Shown: positions 1 to 10,114 of the stretch, in pieces
Layout: each line of letters opens with the position of its first letter
How positions within the stretch are numbered: the first letter of the stretch is position 1
From: Tetracladium setigerum
Taxonomy: Eukaryota; Ascomycota; Leotiomycetes; Helotiales
Direction of reading: 5' to 3'
DNA length: 64,000 nt
Assembly: GCA_031472005.1 (NCBI GenBank)
Contig: PZJY01000009.1
Location: 2,356,001-2,420,000 of the forward strand
Notes under the pieces: generated by a model
Databases searched by the model: none
Seen by the model: only the letters and a program-made list of their open reading frames with translations
What the model was told of the DNA's origin: nothing
Program-made: the position numbers and the translations under genes

Positions 1-446
1 ATCAAAATCCCATCGAGATTTACAAACAGTACTTAAACCTCTCTCCCCTCACCCTCCTCCCTCATCCAACTTTTTTTTATAGATAAACTAACAAATAGAA
101 AATTAGAATCGTAACCAAACCCGTAACCTTCCCCCCAGCCTCCGAAGTCGCCCTCCCGGCTGCAACCAAAGACATCATCCGCGCCTTCTGCACCATCGAT
201 CGCTCCAAGCGTCTCGGCAACATCTCCGGCGGCGCGGCGCGCGTCAAGGAACACCCGTACTTTGAGGGCGTGAACTGGGATGATGTGTATTATCGACGAA
301 GCAGGGGCCCCATCATTCCGAACGTGAGGTGGGCGGGTGATAGCAGTTGCTTTGATACGTATCCTGATGAGGTGGTTAAGGGTGGGAGTTATGGGTATAC
401 GGATGAGTTGAGGAAGAAGTGGGATGGGTGTTTTGCTGATTTTTAG
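1..446 (+). CDS. cAMP-dependent protein kinase catalytic subunit-like, C-terminal end (partial)
   Basis: This is the 3' end of an AGC-family Ser/Thr kinase; the catalytic core lies to the left of the window. Exon 1-28 reads QNPIEIYKQ. An intron follows at 29-106 (donor GTACTT, branch CTAAC at 88-92, acceptor TTAG), and the second exon (107-446) gives about 113 residues to a TAG at 444. The pieces IIRAFCTIDRSKRLGN and VKEHPYFEGVNWDDVYYRR match the last kinase subdomain and the start of the AGC C-terminal tail of PKA catalytic subunits. The tail keeps a PIIPNVRWAGDSSCFDTYPD segment, as in the second, divergent PKA isoform of filamentous fungi. The role would be phosphorylation downstream of cAMP. 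Isoform assignment is inference, since the ATP-binding and catalytic loops are not visible. Confidence 0.85.
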
Positions 447-542
447 AGAGGCGGGGGAAGAGAGAGATTTGAGATGTCAGATTCCGAGATTATGAGATCT
501 AAAGAGCAGAGGACAGATACGATGCGGATCAACCAGAGAGCG

Positions 543-544
<2 letters not shown>

Positions 545-596
<52 letters not shown>
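545..596. repeat. (GA)26 microsatellite
   Basis: An uninterrupted GA dinucleotide run of 52 bases in the 3' UTR or flank of the kinase gene. It is likely to be length-polymorphic. Confidence 0.97.
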
Positions 597-601
<5 letters not shown>

Positions 602-1214
602 GGGGTAATTCATCGATTAACCCGCGCAACTACCTCCTAGAGCCACCATAAAAACAAAGTACATACAACGAACGAACGGACATAAACGAAACGAACGACA
701 GGGAGACTCAGCATTTGTGCATACATACGAAAGGAAGGGAGCATGTTGGGGATGAATGGGGTTGGGGTTTGGGAAACGGGGGAAGCATGAAGCATTAAAG
801 GCGTTTTTAAGGGGAGGGGATTTGCTTTATTTGTATCAATGGTGTGGTTGGGTTGGGAAGGGAAAGTCGTTGTTTGGGATATGGACATATAAAGTCAGAG
901 AGGAGTTTGTGGATATAGTGAAGTTACAAATCGGTATTCATGAAATGGAATACAATACAATACGATTTATAATAATCCCCCTTCTTTGCATTCTTGGGTA
1001 TCTACCCACCAAGGTGTGTAGGTAGGTAGGCAGAGATTCATAATTTATTTACCCGTTATATCTATCGATTTACCTACTACTTATACCTCAGATATCATAG
1101 GTAACTAATTTGTACGTCTCCAACATACCCTCGATACAGTATAATAACATGTCAACATGCAAAAAAAACAAAGAACATGCAAAAATCAAAATTGAGGGAG
1201 GGGAACCAACAACT

Positions 1215-1238
1215 AACCAACCAACCAACCAACCAACC
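1215..1238. repeat. (AACC)6 microsatellite
   Basis: Six perfect AACC units in non-coding sequence. Confidence 0.95.
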
Positions 1239-2279
1239 CTCTCGCCTAGAGATTATTGCGACATCCATGCCAAGGAAACCATACACGATGGATTTATAAC
1301 CAAAAACAACCAGTAGGTAGTCAACAACCCACAAACAACAACACCCCGCCCGCACAAAATCTTAGGGTACCTATACTGTATCTGTATCTATCCCACACGG
1401 ATGTACAGTAGTGGGGTAGGGTAATGCTCATAAAACTATATTTTATTGATTTTTATTGCTAATATATGCCTCTACAAACTGCTTACCTTACCTATTACCA
1501 AGACAAGAATAAAAATAAACCCCACTGAATAATCGGTGGTGACTGGTGAGATAGGTTTTCGGTCGGTTTCGGTCCTTCGGTCTTTAGTTTTGAGTGAGAG
1601 AGAGAGAGAGTTTTATCTCTCCGAAAGGGCTTTGATAAGAAAAGGAAAAGTCTCCGACTACTTACTGATCACCTGCATTTTTTTTGGGTGTTTTGTATTA
1701 TTAAGACCTAGAAGTTCTTGGGGAATGGGCAACTACTGGGGCTGGATTGGACTGACTCATGCAGTGCAACCCGGTGTAGTGGGAGTACGGATAACTGTAG
1801 ATTTGGATGGGTGGTAGTTTGGGTACAGTAATGCAGTTTTACTGTACATTGACTTGAGGGGGGTGGAGGGGAAGGGGGAGGGGGGAGATATATAAATGAA
1901 TGACTGCCCGCTCTGGCAGGAGGTTTTTCGTTTTTGTTTTGTTTTGTCAAATGGTAGGTAAGATATTTCTGCGATCTTTTTGGAGAGTGAAAGGCAACTT
2001 GCTAACCTTTTGATAGTTTGGACTGAGTTAGCTAGGTAACTGGTATTTCCTGATTAAAGATTCCATTTCTATCTTCTCAACTGGCCCCGGATTTGATATA
2101 TATATCTCTTTATCTTCGTTTGAATCTTCATCTTCATCCAACACACCATCTATCCGCCCATCCATCACACAGCTCACACAGCTCACTCAACTCACCCGCC
2201 AAAGAAACTCACATTAAATCAAATCATATCAAATCAAAATCAAACCCTCCTTCTCTAATCCCCCTCTCACCTCTCAAAC

Positions 2280-3834
2280 ATGGCAACAACCTCACCCCCC
2301 AAAAACCAAAAACCAATCCTCATCTCTGGCGCCGGTCTGTCCTCCCTCCTCCTCGCACAATCCCTCCATCTGGCCTCCATCCCATTCATCATCTTCGAAA
2401 GAGACGAATCCATCTCTTTCCGCGCACAGGGCTATCGCCTTCGTCTGTCCTCACAGGGATTAGATGCCATTGAATCCGTCTTGTCACCTGCGCATTTCGA
2501 GAGATTTTGGGAGGCTTGTGGGAAGACGAGTGCGAATAATGGAAGTGGTGGAATTGGGTATATCGACGCACTCACTGGCGTGAAAAGTGCCACCGCACCA
2601 CCGAAGAGAGGAGAGGCGAAGAAAGCCGAAGACGAAGCCAAAGAAGCAAAAGAGAAAGAAGAAGCAGCAGCAAAGGAAGAGAAAGAAACGACCCAAGCAC
2701 CACAACAAGAACAACTAACCTCCCGCGATAACAAAATCGTCGGCATCTCCCGCGGCGACATGCGCAAGCTCTTCCTCGAAGGCATCGCGGACCACGTCCA
2801 ATGGTCTCGCAAGGTAACAGGATACGCCCTCTCCCCCTCCGGAGACGGTGTCTTTGCCCTCTTCTCAGACGGCACCCGCTCCGTGGAGGGAGAGATGTTG
2901 GTTGCTGGGGAAGGTATCTATTCCGCTGTCGCGAAACAGGTGAGTGGTGGGTTGATTAAGACGTTTGATACGGGTGCGAGGGGCATTCATGGACAGGCTC
3001 CTACGACGGCGTTTAAGGGGTTGGGGGAGGGGGTTTTCATTATGAGTGATGAGAGGGATGTGAGGGGGAGGGTGTTTTGTATCACGAATGTTAGGGCTGG
3101 GGATATGGATGATCCGGATGTGGTTTTTGGTTGGACTATGGGGGCGGCGCCGGGGATTATAAAGGTAAGAAGGAATATTACTGATATTTCAGTATTTCAT
3201 TTCAGTATTTCATTTTTCATTCCAGAAAGAAAGCTTCTTCTGGAATATCTAGCATCCCGAGTATACCTTGTTCGCAGAAACAAGACTTCTTCTAGGGTAT
3301 TATCCCGAGTATACCTACCTTCTTCACAAATAGCTTTTTGTCTTTGCAAGAAGTAATTCAACTAGCAATCGATATATTGAAACTAACTTCAAATTTCTCA
3401 TTCAGGCACCAAACAACGACTACTCAACCATAGGCCAACCCGCCGCCGCCCTCGCCAAATCCCTCACCTCCGCCTGGCACCCCAGCATCAAACCCCTCTT
3501 CGACAACATGATCGACTCGGAAGCCGCCTTCTGGAAAATCACCTGTTCCACACCCACCGGTGTCCCCGTGTGGCCTAACGCACCTCGCGTAACCGTCATA
3601 GGCGATGCCGCGCACTCCATGACACCCGCGGGTGGGATTGGTGCTAATACGGGCGTGAGGGATTCGGCGCTGTTGGGGAGGTTGTTGAGTGAGGCTGGGG
3701 GGTGGAGGGATGGCGTTACGGAGGAGTATGAGACGGTGATGAGAGAGTATGCGAGTGAGGCTGTGAGGTATAGTTATGGGATGGTGAGGGAGCAGTTTGG
3801 GATTGTGTTGGATGAGAATTCGCCGACTGTTTAG
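2280..3834 (+). CDS. FAD-dependent monooxygenase (class A flavoprotein hydroxylase type)
   Basis: Two exons, 2280-3164 and 3406-3834, split by a 241-bp intron (donor GTAAGA, branch AACTAAC, acceptor TTCAG), encode 437 residues. The N-terminal Rossmann motif ISGAGLSS (residues 15-22) binds the FAD ADP part. The second FAD motif is VTVIGDAAHSMTPAGGIGANTG (GD at 361-362). The middle motif, usually a GADG-type sequence, reads VAGEGIYSAV, so its acidic residue is shifted. The family uses NAD(P)H and O2 to hydroxylate aromatic or polyketide-like substrates; the substrate cannot be told from sequence. Residues 107-145 form a very Lys/Glu/Ala/Gln-rich stretch between the substrate-side beta strands, which is unusual for the fold. 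No biosynthetic cluster partners are visible beside it. The start ATG follows a long pyrimidine-rich leader and gives the complete Rossmann motif. Confidence 0.88.
3188..3316. repeat. direct repeats inside the monooxygenase intron
   Basis: The intron holds a perfect tandem pair of the 13-mer TTCAGTATTTCAT (3188-3200, 3201-3213). It also holds a dispersed pair sharing CTTCTTCT (3234, 3286) followed by ATCCCGAGTATACCT (3254-3268, 3302-3316). These duplications explain why this intron is about four times longer than the typical intron in the window. Confidence 0.85.
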
Positions 3835-6800
3835 AGGAGAGAAGGAGGAAGGAGAATGGAGTTTGGTGTGCATTTTTATATGCTTGTTTTTAGATATGGA
3901 AGATGGAAATTTCTAGAGTTAAATGGAGGGGCTTGTTCATGATTTTATGACAATTTTCTACGTTTGCGTGGTTTCGTAGTAGGAAAGAAATGATATCGAT
4001 GGTAATTTCCCAATAAGCAGAGTCTGAACGGCGGCTTGTTCGAATCATTCCACGGTTTTTTGTAACTTCGGTCTTTCGGTCCCTCTCCATCTACACCTAT
4101 GAATGGGCAGCTTTACTTCACGCATACAAACCTTCAACCTCTGTGTAATCATTACAGCATCCTCTCCAATTACCTTACTTGGCAAACAACCATGTATTGC
4201 CCTAGGACAATGACAACTTGACTGCTGCCTGCGGTCTAACATTTAAGTGATCGGCAAACCGAACAGCGAAGCCAAATACGAAATGAGAGGTAGGGATTTT
4301 GAACATTTAATTTGGTGAGCGAAATGCTGCGCACACTTCATTGAAAAATTGTGGAAATGTTATAGTAGCTGTCGAATAGTGTTTTTTATTTGTTGACAGT
4401 CTCGTTGTCGTTATCGGTTTGTCACGTATTTCCTGTTTGTCGTCGACCAACTACTGAAGTACATAAGGTAAGAGGTTTATTTCATTTTCGTTTCGTCACA
4501 GAAGATTTTCTCTGTTCGTTGACTGAGGAGGTAGATAGGAGACTCATTTCGGTCTTGGTAGTAAAAACAAACACCTATTCAGCACGAGGTGATGAGATTT
4601 TCGACGCACTCTTCTCCCATGTTAGACAGCCCTCCTGGAAACAGCTGTGTCTCCCAAGCATCAAATTTCTCCTTGTGGAAATATCTTTAGATTACTTCAA
4701 TATTCTCCAGCCAGGAAATATATATATAAGGATGGGCCACATGAATAAGGAAAGAGGATCCATTGAATCAATCTTCCAACTCGGAGAGATAAAGCAGTTC
4801 AGCTTACCACAGGAAATGAAAGTACGTAACCCATCAGCTTTCTCTCAACACACGAAGAGGTAAGTGCTATCGGAGCGATCGATAGACATGGCAGGGAAGT
4901 GAAGTGAAAGACATGAGTTTGATTAATATTATTCAGTTTCCACAAATAGAATCCGAGCAGCTCTTCGTAGCTGCCATTCGTTTACCACTTGGAAAGTTGA
5001 AAACAGACTTCGCAGTCTTAAGCACAAATCTTCTCGTTCTTGACCGCAAGAGTAAGTTCGGATGTTTAGTTTCAAGATTTCTACCCGTATACCAATTCAT
5101 AACACTGTTTCAACCAATACTCACGACTAGACGGCAAAGACGGCCAATAAACGAATACACACAAAAGATTGGCCGAAAGTTGATTATATTTCCCGGTTAC
5201 AAGCACAACTCTGGATGGAACACAGCCATAAGAACGATCACTGTCATCGTAAAAGACGCCGATGATATTAATGTTTTGCTGTCGATCTTCTCCCATCGTC
5301 GTCTCCAACCTCTTTTCTACAAGCCTTGATTCTCTTTCTATCTGGCCATAAGCCACCTTGTCCCAAGAGCTGCGCACTGATTTTTGATAAGGCACTGCTA
5401 AATGATATCCCGAAGAGCGACGCTGCCGACGCATTTATGCCCTTGGGCGTAGCAAGCATACTCCGGAACTCTTTCCTTCCAAACAGCCACCGAGGCGGCC
5501 ATCACATGCACGCGTAAACACTCTGTCTGTGAACTCCCCTTCTGAATGCAGGACGCGAAAGTTCTTTTATACCCAGATCAGCCCAGAGTGTGAAGATGCT
5601 TGAAGAAAAGAAAGAAAGTAATTCTGGATGTTTGGTATTGACTTTTGTGATATCAGACGCTCTTCACGGTAAGGTTAAGTACAGATGTAGCCATCCTTAC
5701 GAAAGTGAAAAGGAATGAATCTAGAGTGTGGCAGGCAGTACCTAGACAAAAGAGAAAGAAGCAAAACAAATTGTTAAAATAACCAAGAAGAACCGAAACT
5801 GTGCTGGAAATGAAAGATATATCTGGCCGTGGCCTAGACACTAACACTCTCAGAAGTAACGGAAGATCTGAGTTGTGATATGCCCTGGCCTAGTATGACT
5901 ATACGTAATTTTCTAGATACCACCTGGATACCCAATCAAAGCAATTGGGTTGGTGACTCCGGGATATTGAACAAGAATATGGCAAGAAGTAAATGGTTGA
6001 AACTAAGGAGGAAAGAGACTTTGAAAGGTAAAGATTCAGTAGTAAAGATATGAAATAAAAAGCAATAACGTAAACGACAGGAATTATTTGGCAGGATAAA
6101 GATGCCCCGTTTCGTTAGACGTCTGTTCCACTATCCTCTTACTTGAGGAGGAAGACGTACTCGGAGGTGGTTCACCAAGACCCCCAAAATCCAAACAAAA
6201 CAACACACTGAAAATGCCCTACACAACCCGTCGAAAAAATGAACCACACGGAATTATAGGAATATATTGCCAATAGGTGAACACCCTAAGGCTATAGAAT
6301 TGATATTAACAAGAAGCATTCCATAATCTAACTCCTGTGACTTTCACACCAATGAAATGATTTTGACCATTTCGGCTCGTGTGTGATTAAGTGAGTATGA
6401 ACACACTATGATAATATCTTGTAATCTCCTCTCTCCATTTGTAGGACGCCCACTCCTCCCTTTCTCAAATATTCCGGAGTTTATTCAAATACAGAGATCT
6501 CCCCCTTCTCCGTCTCTCTTCTAAACCCCCACTTTCGATAGTAAAAAAGAAAAAAAAAATTAACACAAAAGAAGAACGAATTAAAAAAATGAGTGGTACT
6601 GCGACTGGGTATCGTCTTCTCTCTTTCTCTCTCTCTCTGCCATCTCGCTCGTGTGCGTATGCGTGTGTGCTTTTCCCCATTTGGTGTTCGTCAAGTAGTG
6701 TGTGTGTGTGTGTGTCCGCCCATGCAGCATTATCGACCGACCATTGCCCTCCATAATTATTTCTCTTTTCCCTGATGATGATAAAACCACAGCCAGCTTG

Positions 6801-6938
6801 CAAAGCTCGCTGAAACACATTGCATCCCAATTCATAGTTCCTACAAAAAAAAAAAAAACAAATCTCCCTCATCATCTATCTGTCCATTATTACCATCCCC
6901 CTTCCTTCCCATACCTAGGCCACCAAAAGAGGCCTCGT
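3835..6938. other. 3.1 kb region without a supported gene
   Basis: Open frames at 4390-4863 and 4904-5329 on the plus strand and 5081-5459 on the minus strand show no recognisable domain and overlap each other on opposite strands. From about 6460 on lies the presumed 3' UTR of the next gene, with CT-rich runs near 6612-6645 and a GT microsatellite. Confidence 0.5.
6698..6715. repeat. (GT)9 microsatellite
   Basis: Eighteen bases of alternating GT downstream of the 6939-7576 gene. Confidence 0.93.
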
Positions 6939-7576
6939 TTACTTGATATTCTTGAACATCTCCCCACCTCCCAAACTCCCCTCGTCATCATCCGCGATCT
7001 TTGACTTCAGCATGTTCAACTCCGGCAATTTCGGCGGAGGAGGTCCCTTCTTCACAGCCACCGGCGCAGGATTCTCATAAACCACACTCGTCCGATGCGC
7101 ATTCCATTGCCATTCGTGCTCGCATTCCCGGTACTCGAGCTTCCCAACCGCCTAAACCAGCTCGTGCTCCTCTTCTTCGGCTGCGTCAGCGACGTTCCCG
7201 GCCTCTCGTTCACTGTGCCCAAGTCATCGGTCGATTTACTGCCATTCCCGTTTGTGTAGTTCGAGTTTAGCGATCTCCGCGAGAGAAAGCGGCGGATGGA
7301 ACCTGGTCGTGTGGTTGAGGCTGGTGAGAGAGGTGGTTCGTGGTCTGCGTTGCTTGTGCGGCCGCGGCCTTCGTACGTGCCGTTTGCTTTGGTGGGTGAG
7401 GTGACGGTGGAAGTGTTGGGTTGTTGTTCTACTTTTGCTGTTGGCGCGGGAGGAGGAGCTGGCGCTTGTTCTTCGATGGGAGAGTCGGGTGGAGGGGGAA
7501 TGTCGGTACCGTCTGTGAGGGAGTAATTGACGGGTGTGAGTTGGGGCAACTCGAATCGCCCGTTTGGTTTGCCCAT
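6939..7576 (-). CDS. conserved fungal protein of unknown function, frame broken by one base
   Basis: The start MGKPNGRFELPQLTP at 7576 runs through a Pro/Ser-rich, probably disordered region with a basic SIRRFLSRRSLNS patch and a WFRRLG motif. The frame then leaves the real protein. In the frame one base over, the sequence continues EHEWQWNAHRTSVVYEN, then KKGPPPPKLPELNMLKSK, then DDDEGSLGGGEMFKNIK, ending at TAA 6941-6939. The span is 638 bases, one short of 213 codons, so one base is missing between about 7138 and 7151. The switch must lie there because the second frame has a stop just upstream. No intron fits. I recall a similar proline-rich ending with an FKNIK-like terminus in other ascomycete hypothetical proteins, but no function is known to me. 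The broken frame most likely reflects a sequence error. Confidence 0.7.
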
Positions 7577-8770
7577 CTTAGTAGTATATTGATGCTCGGG
7601 TGATCCCAGCTATCTAGATAGATTGTGGTATGGTGTTCCAATATCTCCAAGTGCGAGGCGAATTAATCGATTGATCGCAATCCGAATGAAACAAATGACG
7701 GTATTGGTGCCTTTGTTTTGTTTTGTTTTGTTTCGTTTCGCGACAGCGAGGGTTGAAAGGAGGAGATTCGCGTTCCCCTGTCTTTTTTTTCTCGGAGGTT
7801 GTCAATGCCTGAATGTCCTGCTTGAACTGCCTCTTTCGGATGATCTGCTTGCTGTTGCCGGCGGGCGTGAGTCGCTCACGGATTCGCAATTGGCAGGGAA
7901 CGGTAATGGTAGAAGGAGTATCGAAGGATGGAGAGTGTGTGATACAGGGCCATGGAGATATTCCTGAGATGGAGGACGACAGGAGAGGACGGGAGGGAGA
8001 GAGAGATATCGATCGACTTCAGACAACGAAACACCGAATCCAAGTTTCCATCTCTCGCTCTTCTTCTCTTGCATGCAGCTGCAGCGTTCGTTTGGCTGTC
8101 AAGCCGTTTAAGGGTGTGGTGGGGAGCCAATAGCTGCCGCTTATCGCTAAGGGCCCCCCCGTCTTTCCCAACTTTTGCGGGAAGGCGAGTCCCTCCGCAA
8201 GCGATATCCAATTTCAGGGGATGCAGGAACAAGGAACAATGGCTAAATAGACAAAGGGGATGGAGGGAGGGTATGATTCTGTCTGAGACATAGAGGTGCA
8301 ATTCCATGGTATTGGGAGCTTGCAATGCAATTTGTATTTTTTATGGTGGTTGGACAAATCGGATTATTTCGTTGGCTGTTGGCCGTCGATAGCGAATGTA
8401 AACAAAGGTCACGCGCCGTCTCGGATAGATCCGAGCGTGGTTGACGGTCCGGACCGGATTTTTCTCCTCAACTTTCCTAACCTAGATTTCGTCGCTGTTC
8501 TTTCTAAAGGAAGAGAATTCGAGCTCTAAAAAGTATCTCTAGGATCTCGTATTTCATACTATATCAAGCGTTCATCTTTCGGCCAGTGAACCATAGTTAC
8601 CTACTTAGTGCTTCGTTGTGACTCATAAACAAAAACTTCTTATACCGACATATAAGAATCTCAAGAATCCTCCCAAATGATTCAAATTCTATCAATTGTT
8701 CAAGATCTAAGCAGTAATTCAATTCCTTCTACTAAAAATCTCAAAAGAAGACGCTTACACGCAAGACAAT
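7577..8770. other. divergent upstream region of the 6939-7576 and 8771-9693 genes
   Basis: About 1.2 kb with no supported gene. It contains TGTTT-type runs (about 7711-7740) and an AT-rich stretch before 8771. It probably supplies both promoters. Confidence 0.5.
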
Positions 8771-9693
8771 ATGGCATCAACAACATCCAAGCCCATCCAA
8801 TCAGTGAGTAACATTGAGCTCTATAATCAATGGGCCAAAGTAAGTTCTTTAACATTCTCAATTCATTCTCTTCCTGACACCAACCAGGTCTACGACACCG
8901 ATGGCAACATGCTCCAATCCATCGACGACCTCCTCCTCCCCTCCCTCCTCACCACCGCCTTCTCTCTCCTCCCTCAACCAGAAACATCCCCAAACTCCCA
9001 GCAACCCTCACAATAACAGAACTAGGCTGTGGCACCGGCCGCAACACCGCCAAACTCCTCCTCAACCCACCACCAAACAATCCCATAACCAGCATTCACG
9101 CTCTGGACCTCTCCCCAGCAATGCTTGAGATTGCATCTCAACGCTGCGCTTCCATTGTCACTTCCCATGACCTCAATAATGACAACAAAAAAATTCCCAA
9201 CCCCATCATAAAATTCCACGAATTCGACGTTCTCAATCCTCTCCTCTCCCCGGAGGTCGAAGAGCTCTACGACAAAGCAGACATCGTCCTCTCCACGCTC
9301 GTTCTCGAACACCTCCCCCTCTCTAATTTCTTCAAATCCATCAAGAAATTTCTCAACACCAGAACCAAAACCGGCGGAGGCCGTGGCGGTGGAATCGCAG
9401 TGATAACAAACATGCACGCCGAAATGGGCTCAATCTCTCGCGCAGGCTTTGTAGACCCTGAGACCGGGATGAAGCTTCAAGGAGATAGTTTTGTGTATAC
9501 GGTGGATGAGATGGTCGAGGCAGCGAGGCTGGAGGGGTTTGTGGTTGTGGGTGAGGTGGTGGAGAGGGCTATGTCTGAGGAGGATGTGAGCGAGGGGACG
9601 GTGGGGGAGAGGGGGAGGAAGTGGATTGGTGTGAAGGTTTGGTTTGGGTGTGTTTTGAGGCTTGTGGGTGACGATGAGAGGCCGGGTATGTGA
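8771..9693 (+). CDS. SAM-dependent methyltransferase, frame broken by one base
   Basis: Exon 1 (8771-8839) and a 48-bp intron (8840-8887, GTAAGT...CCAG) are followed by exon 2, which begins VYDTDGNMLQSIDDLLLPSL. The protein then continues one frame over with TLTITELGCGTGRNTAKLLL (motif I, ExGCGTG, the SAM-binding loop), ALDLSPAMLEIASQR (motif II) and DIVLSTLVLEHLPLSNF (motif IV region). It ends at TGA 9691-9693. Total exon length is one base short of 292 codons, so one base is missing between about 8970 and 9005. No GT...AG pair there could make an intron. This is a class I methyltransferase of the small soluble fungal type (YDxWAxxYD start); the substrate is unknown. A real null allele is possible, but the similar breaks in neighbours favour sequence error. 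Confidence 0.82.
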
Positions 9694-10114
9694 GGTGCTG
9701 AGGACTGGAAAGGATTTTGGCTTTAGCGAGACAAAGTTTTGAAGATTAAAGAATGAAATGATTTTGAAGATACATGTTTTCTTCATAGTTTTGCTGCGTC
9801 AAGTCTATAGTTGCGGTGCTTTCCATCAAGAAACTCCAATATATCCCTGGTAGAGTACACTATTATACATGTGGTTTGCCTTTGCGCTGGTACGATAGGT
9901 TGTTGTGGGTAGTTTATTGGCTGAGACCATACAGATTCTCATATGATCCATCCTCCTTTCCGTTGGAATTGCACATGGACTGACGAGAGAAGGAGCAAAG
10001 AGATGGGATGGATGCTCATGGTGCCCAATATACGGGAACATATGGCAAGGCATTGTCGTTCCGTGATCAAGTTCTTCGTAGATTTTGGTTTTGGCATGCT
10101 CGTGGCTGCCTTTG
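9694..10114. other. convergent 3' intergenic region
   Basis: Shared 3' flank of the methyltransferase and the amidase, which point at each other. Nothing else is seen. Confidence 0.6.

Larger units (their letters stand above)
447..2279. other. intergenic region between the kinase 3' end and the monooxygenase
   Basis: No convincing gene on either strand. It holds the kinase 3' UTR, a long GA microsatellite, an AACC microsatellite, short GTAGGTAGGTAGG-type runs near 1017-1030 and five copies of the heptamer TACAGTA/TACTGTA (1135, 1374, 1404, 1824, 1840). The last 200 bases before 2280 are pyrimidine/A-rich, as expected for a fungal 5' UTR. Confidence 0.6.

Noticed and set aside
4390..5329. Two plus-strand open frames of 157 and 141 codons as possible genes
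   Set aside because: No recognisable domain, no splice structure joining them, overlapping minus-strand frames of similar length, and their frame relation does not fit the minus-one pattern seen in real genes.
7138..7151. Programmed ribosomal frameshift as explanation for the frame change
   Set aside because: No slippery heptamer or downstream stem is evident, and the same minus-one change occurs in unrelated genes including NSE4 and ATG3; sequence error is simpler.
8970..9005. Hidden intron in the methyltransferase instead of a missing base
   Set aside because: No GT donor exists in the stretch where the frame must change.
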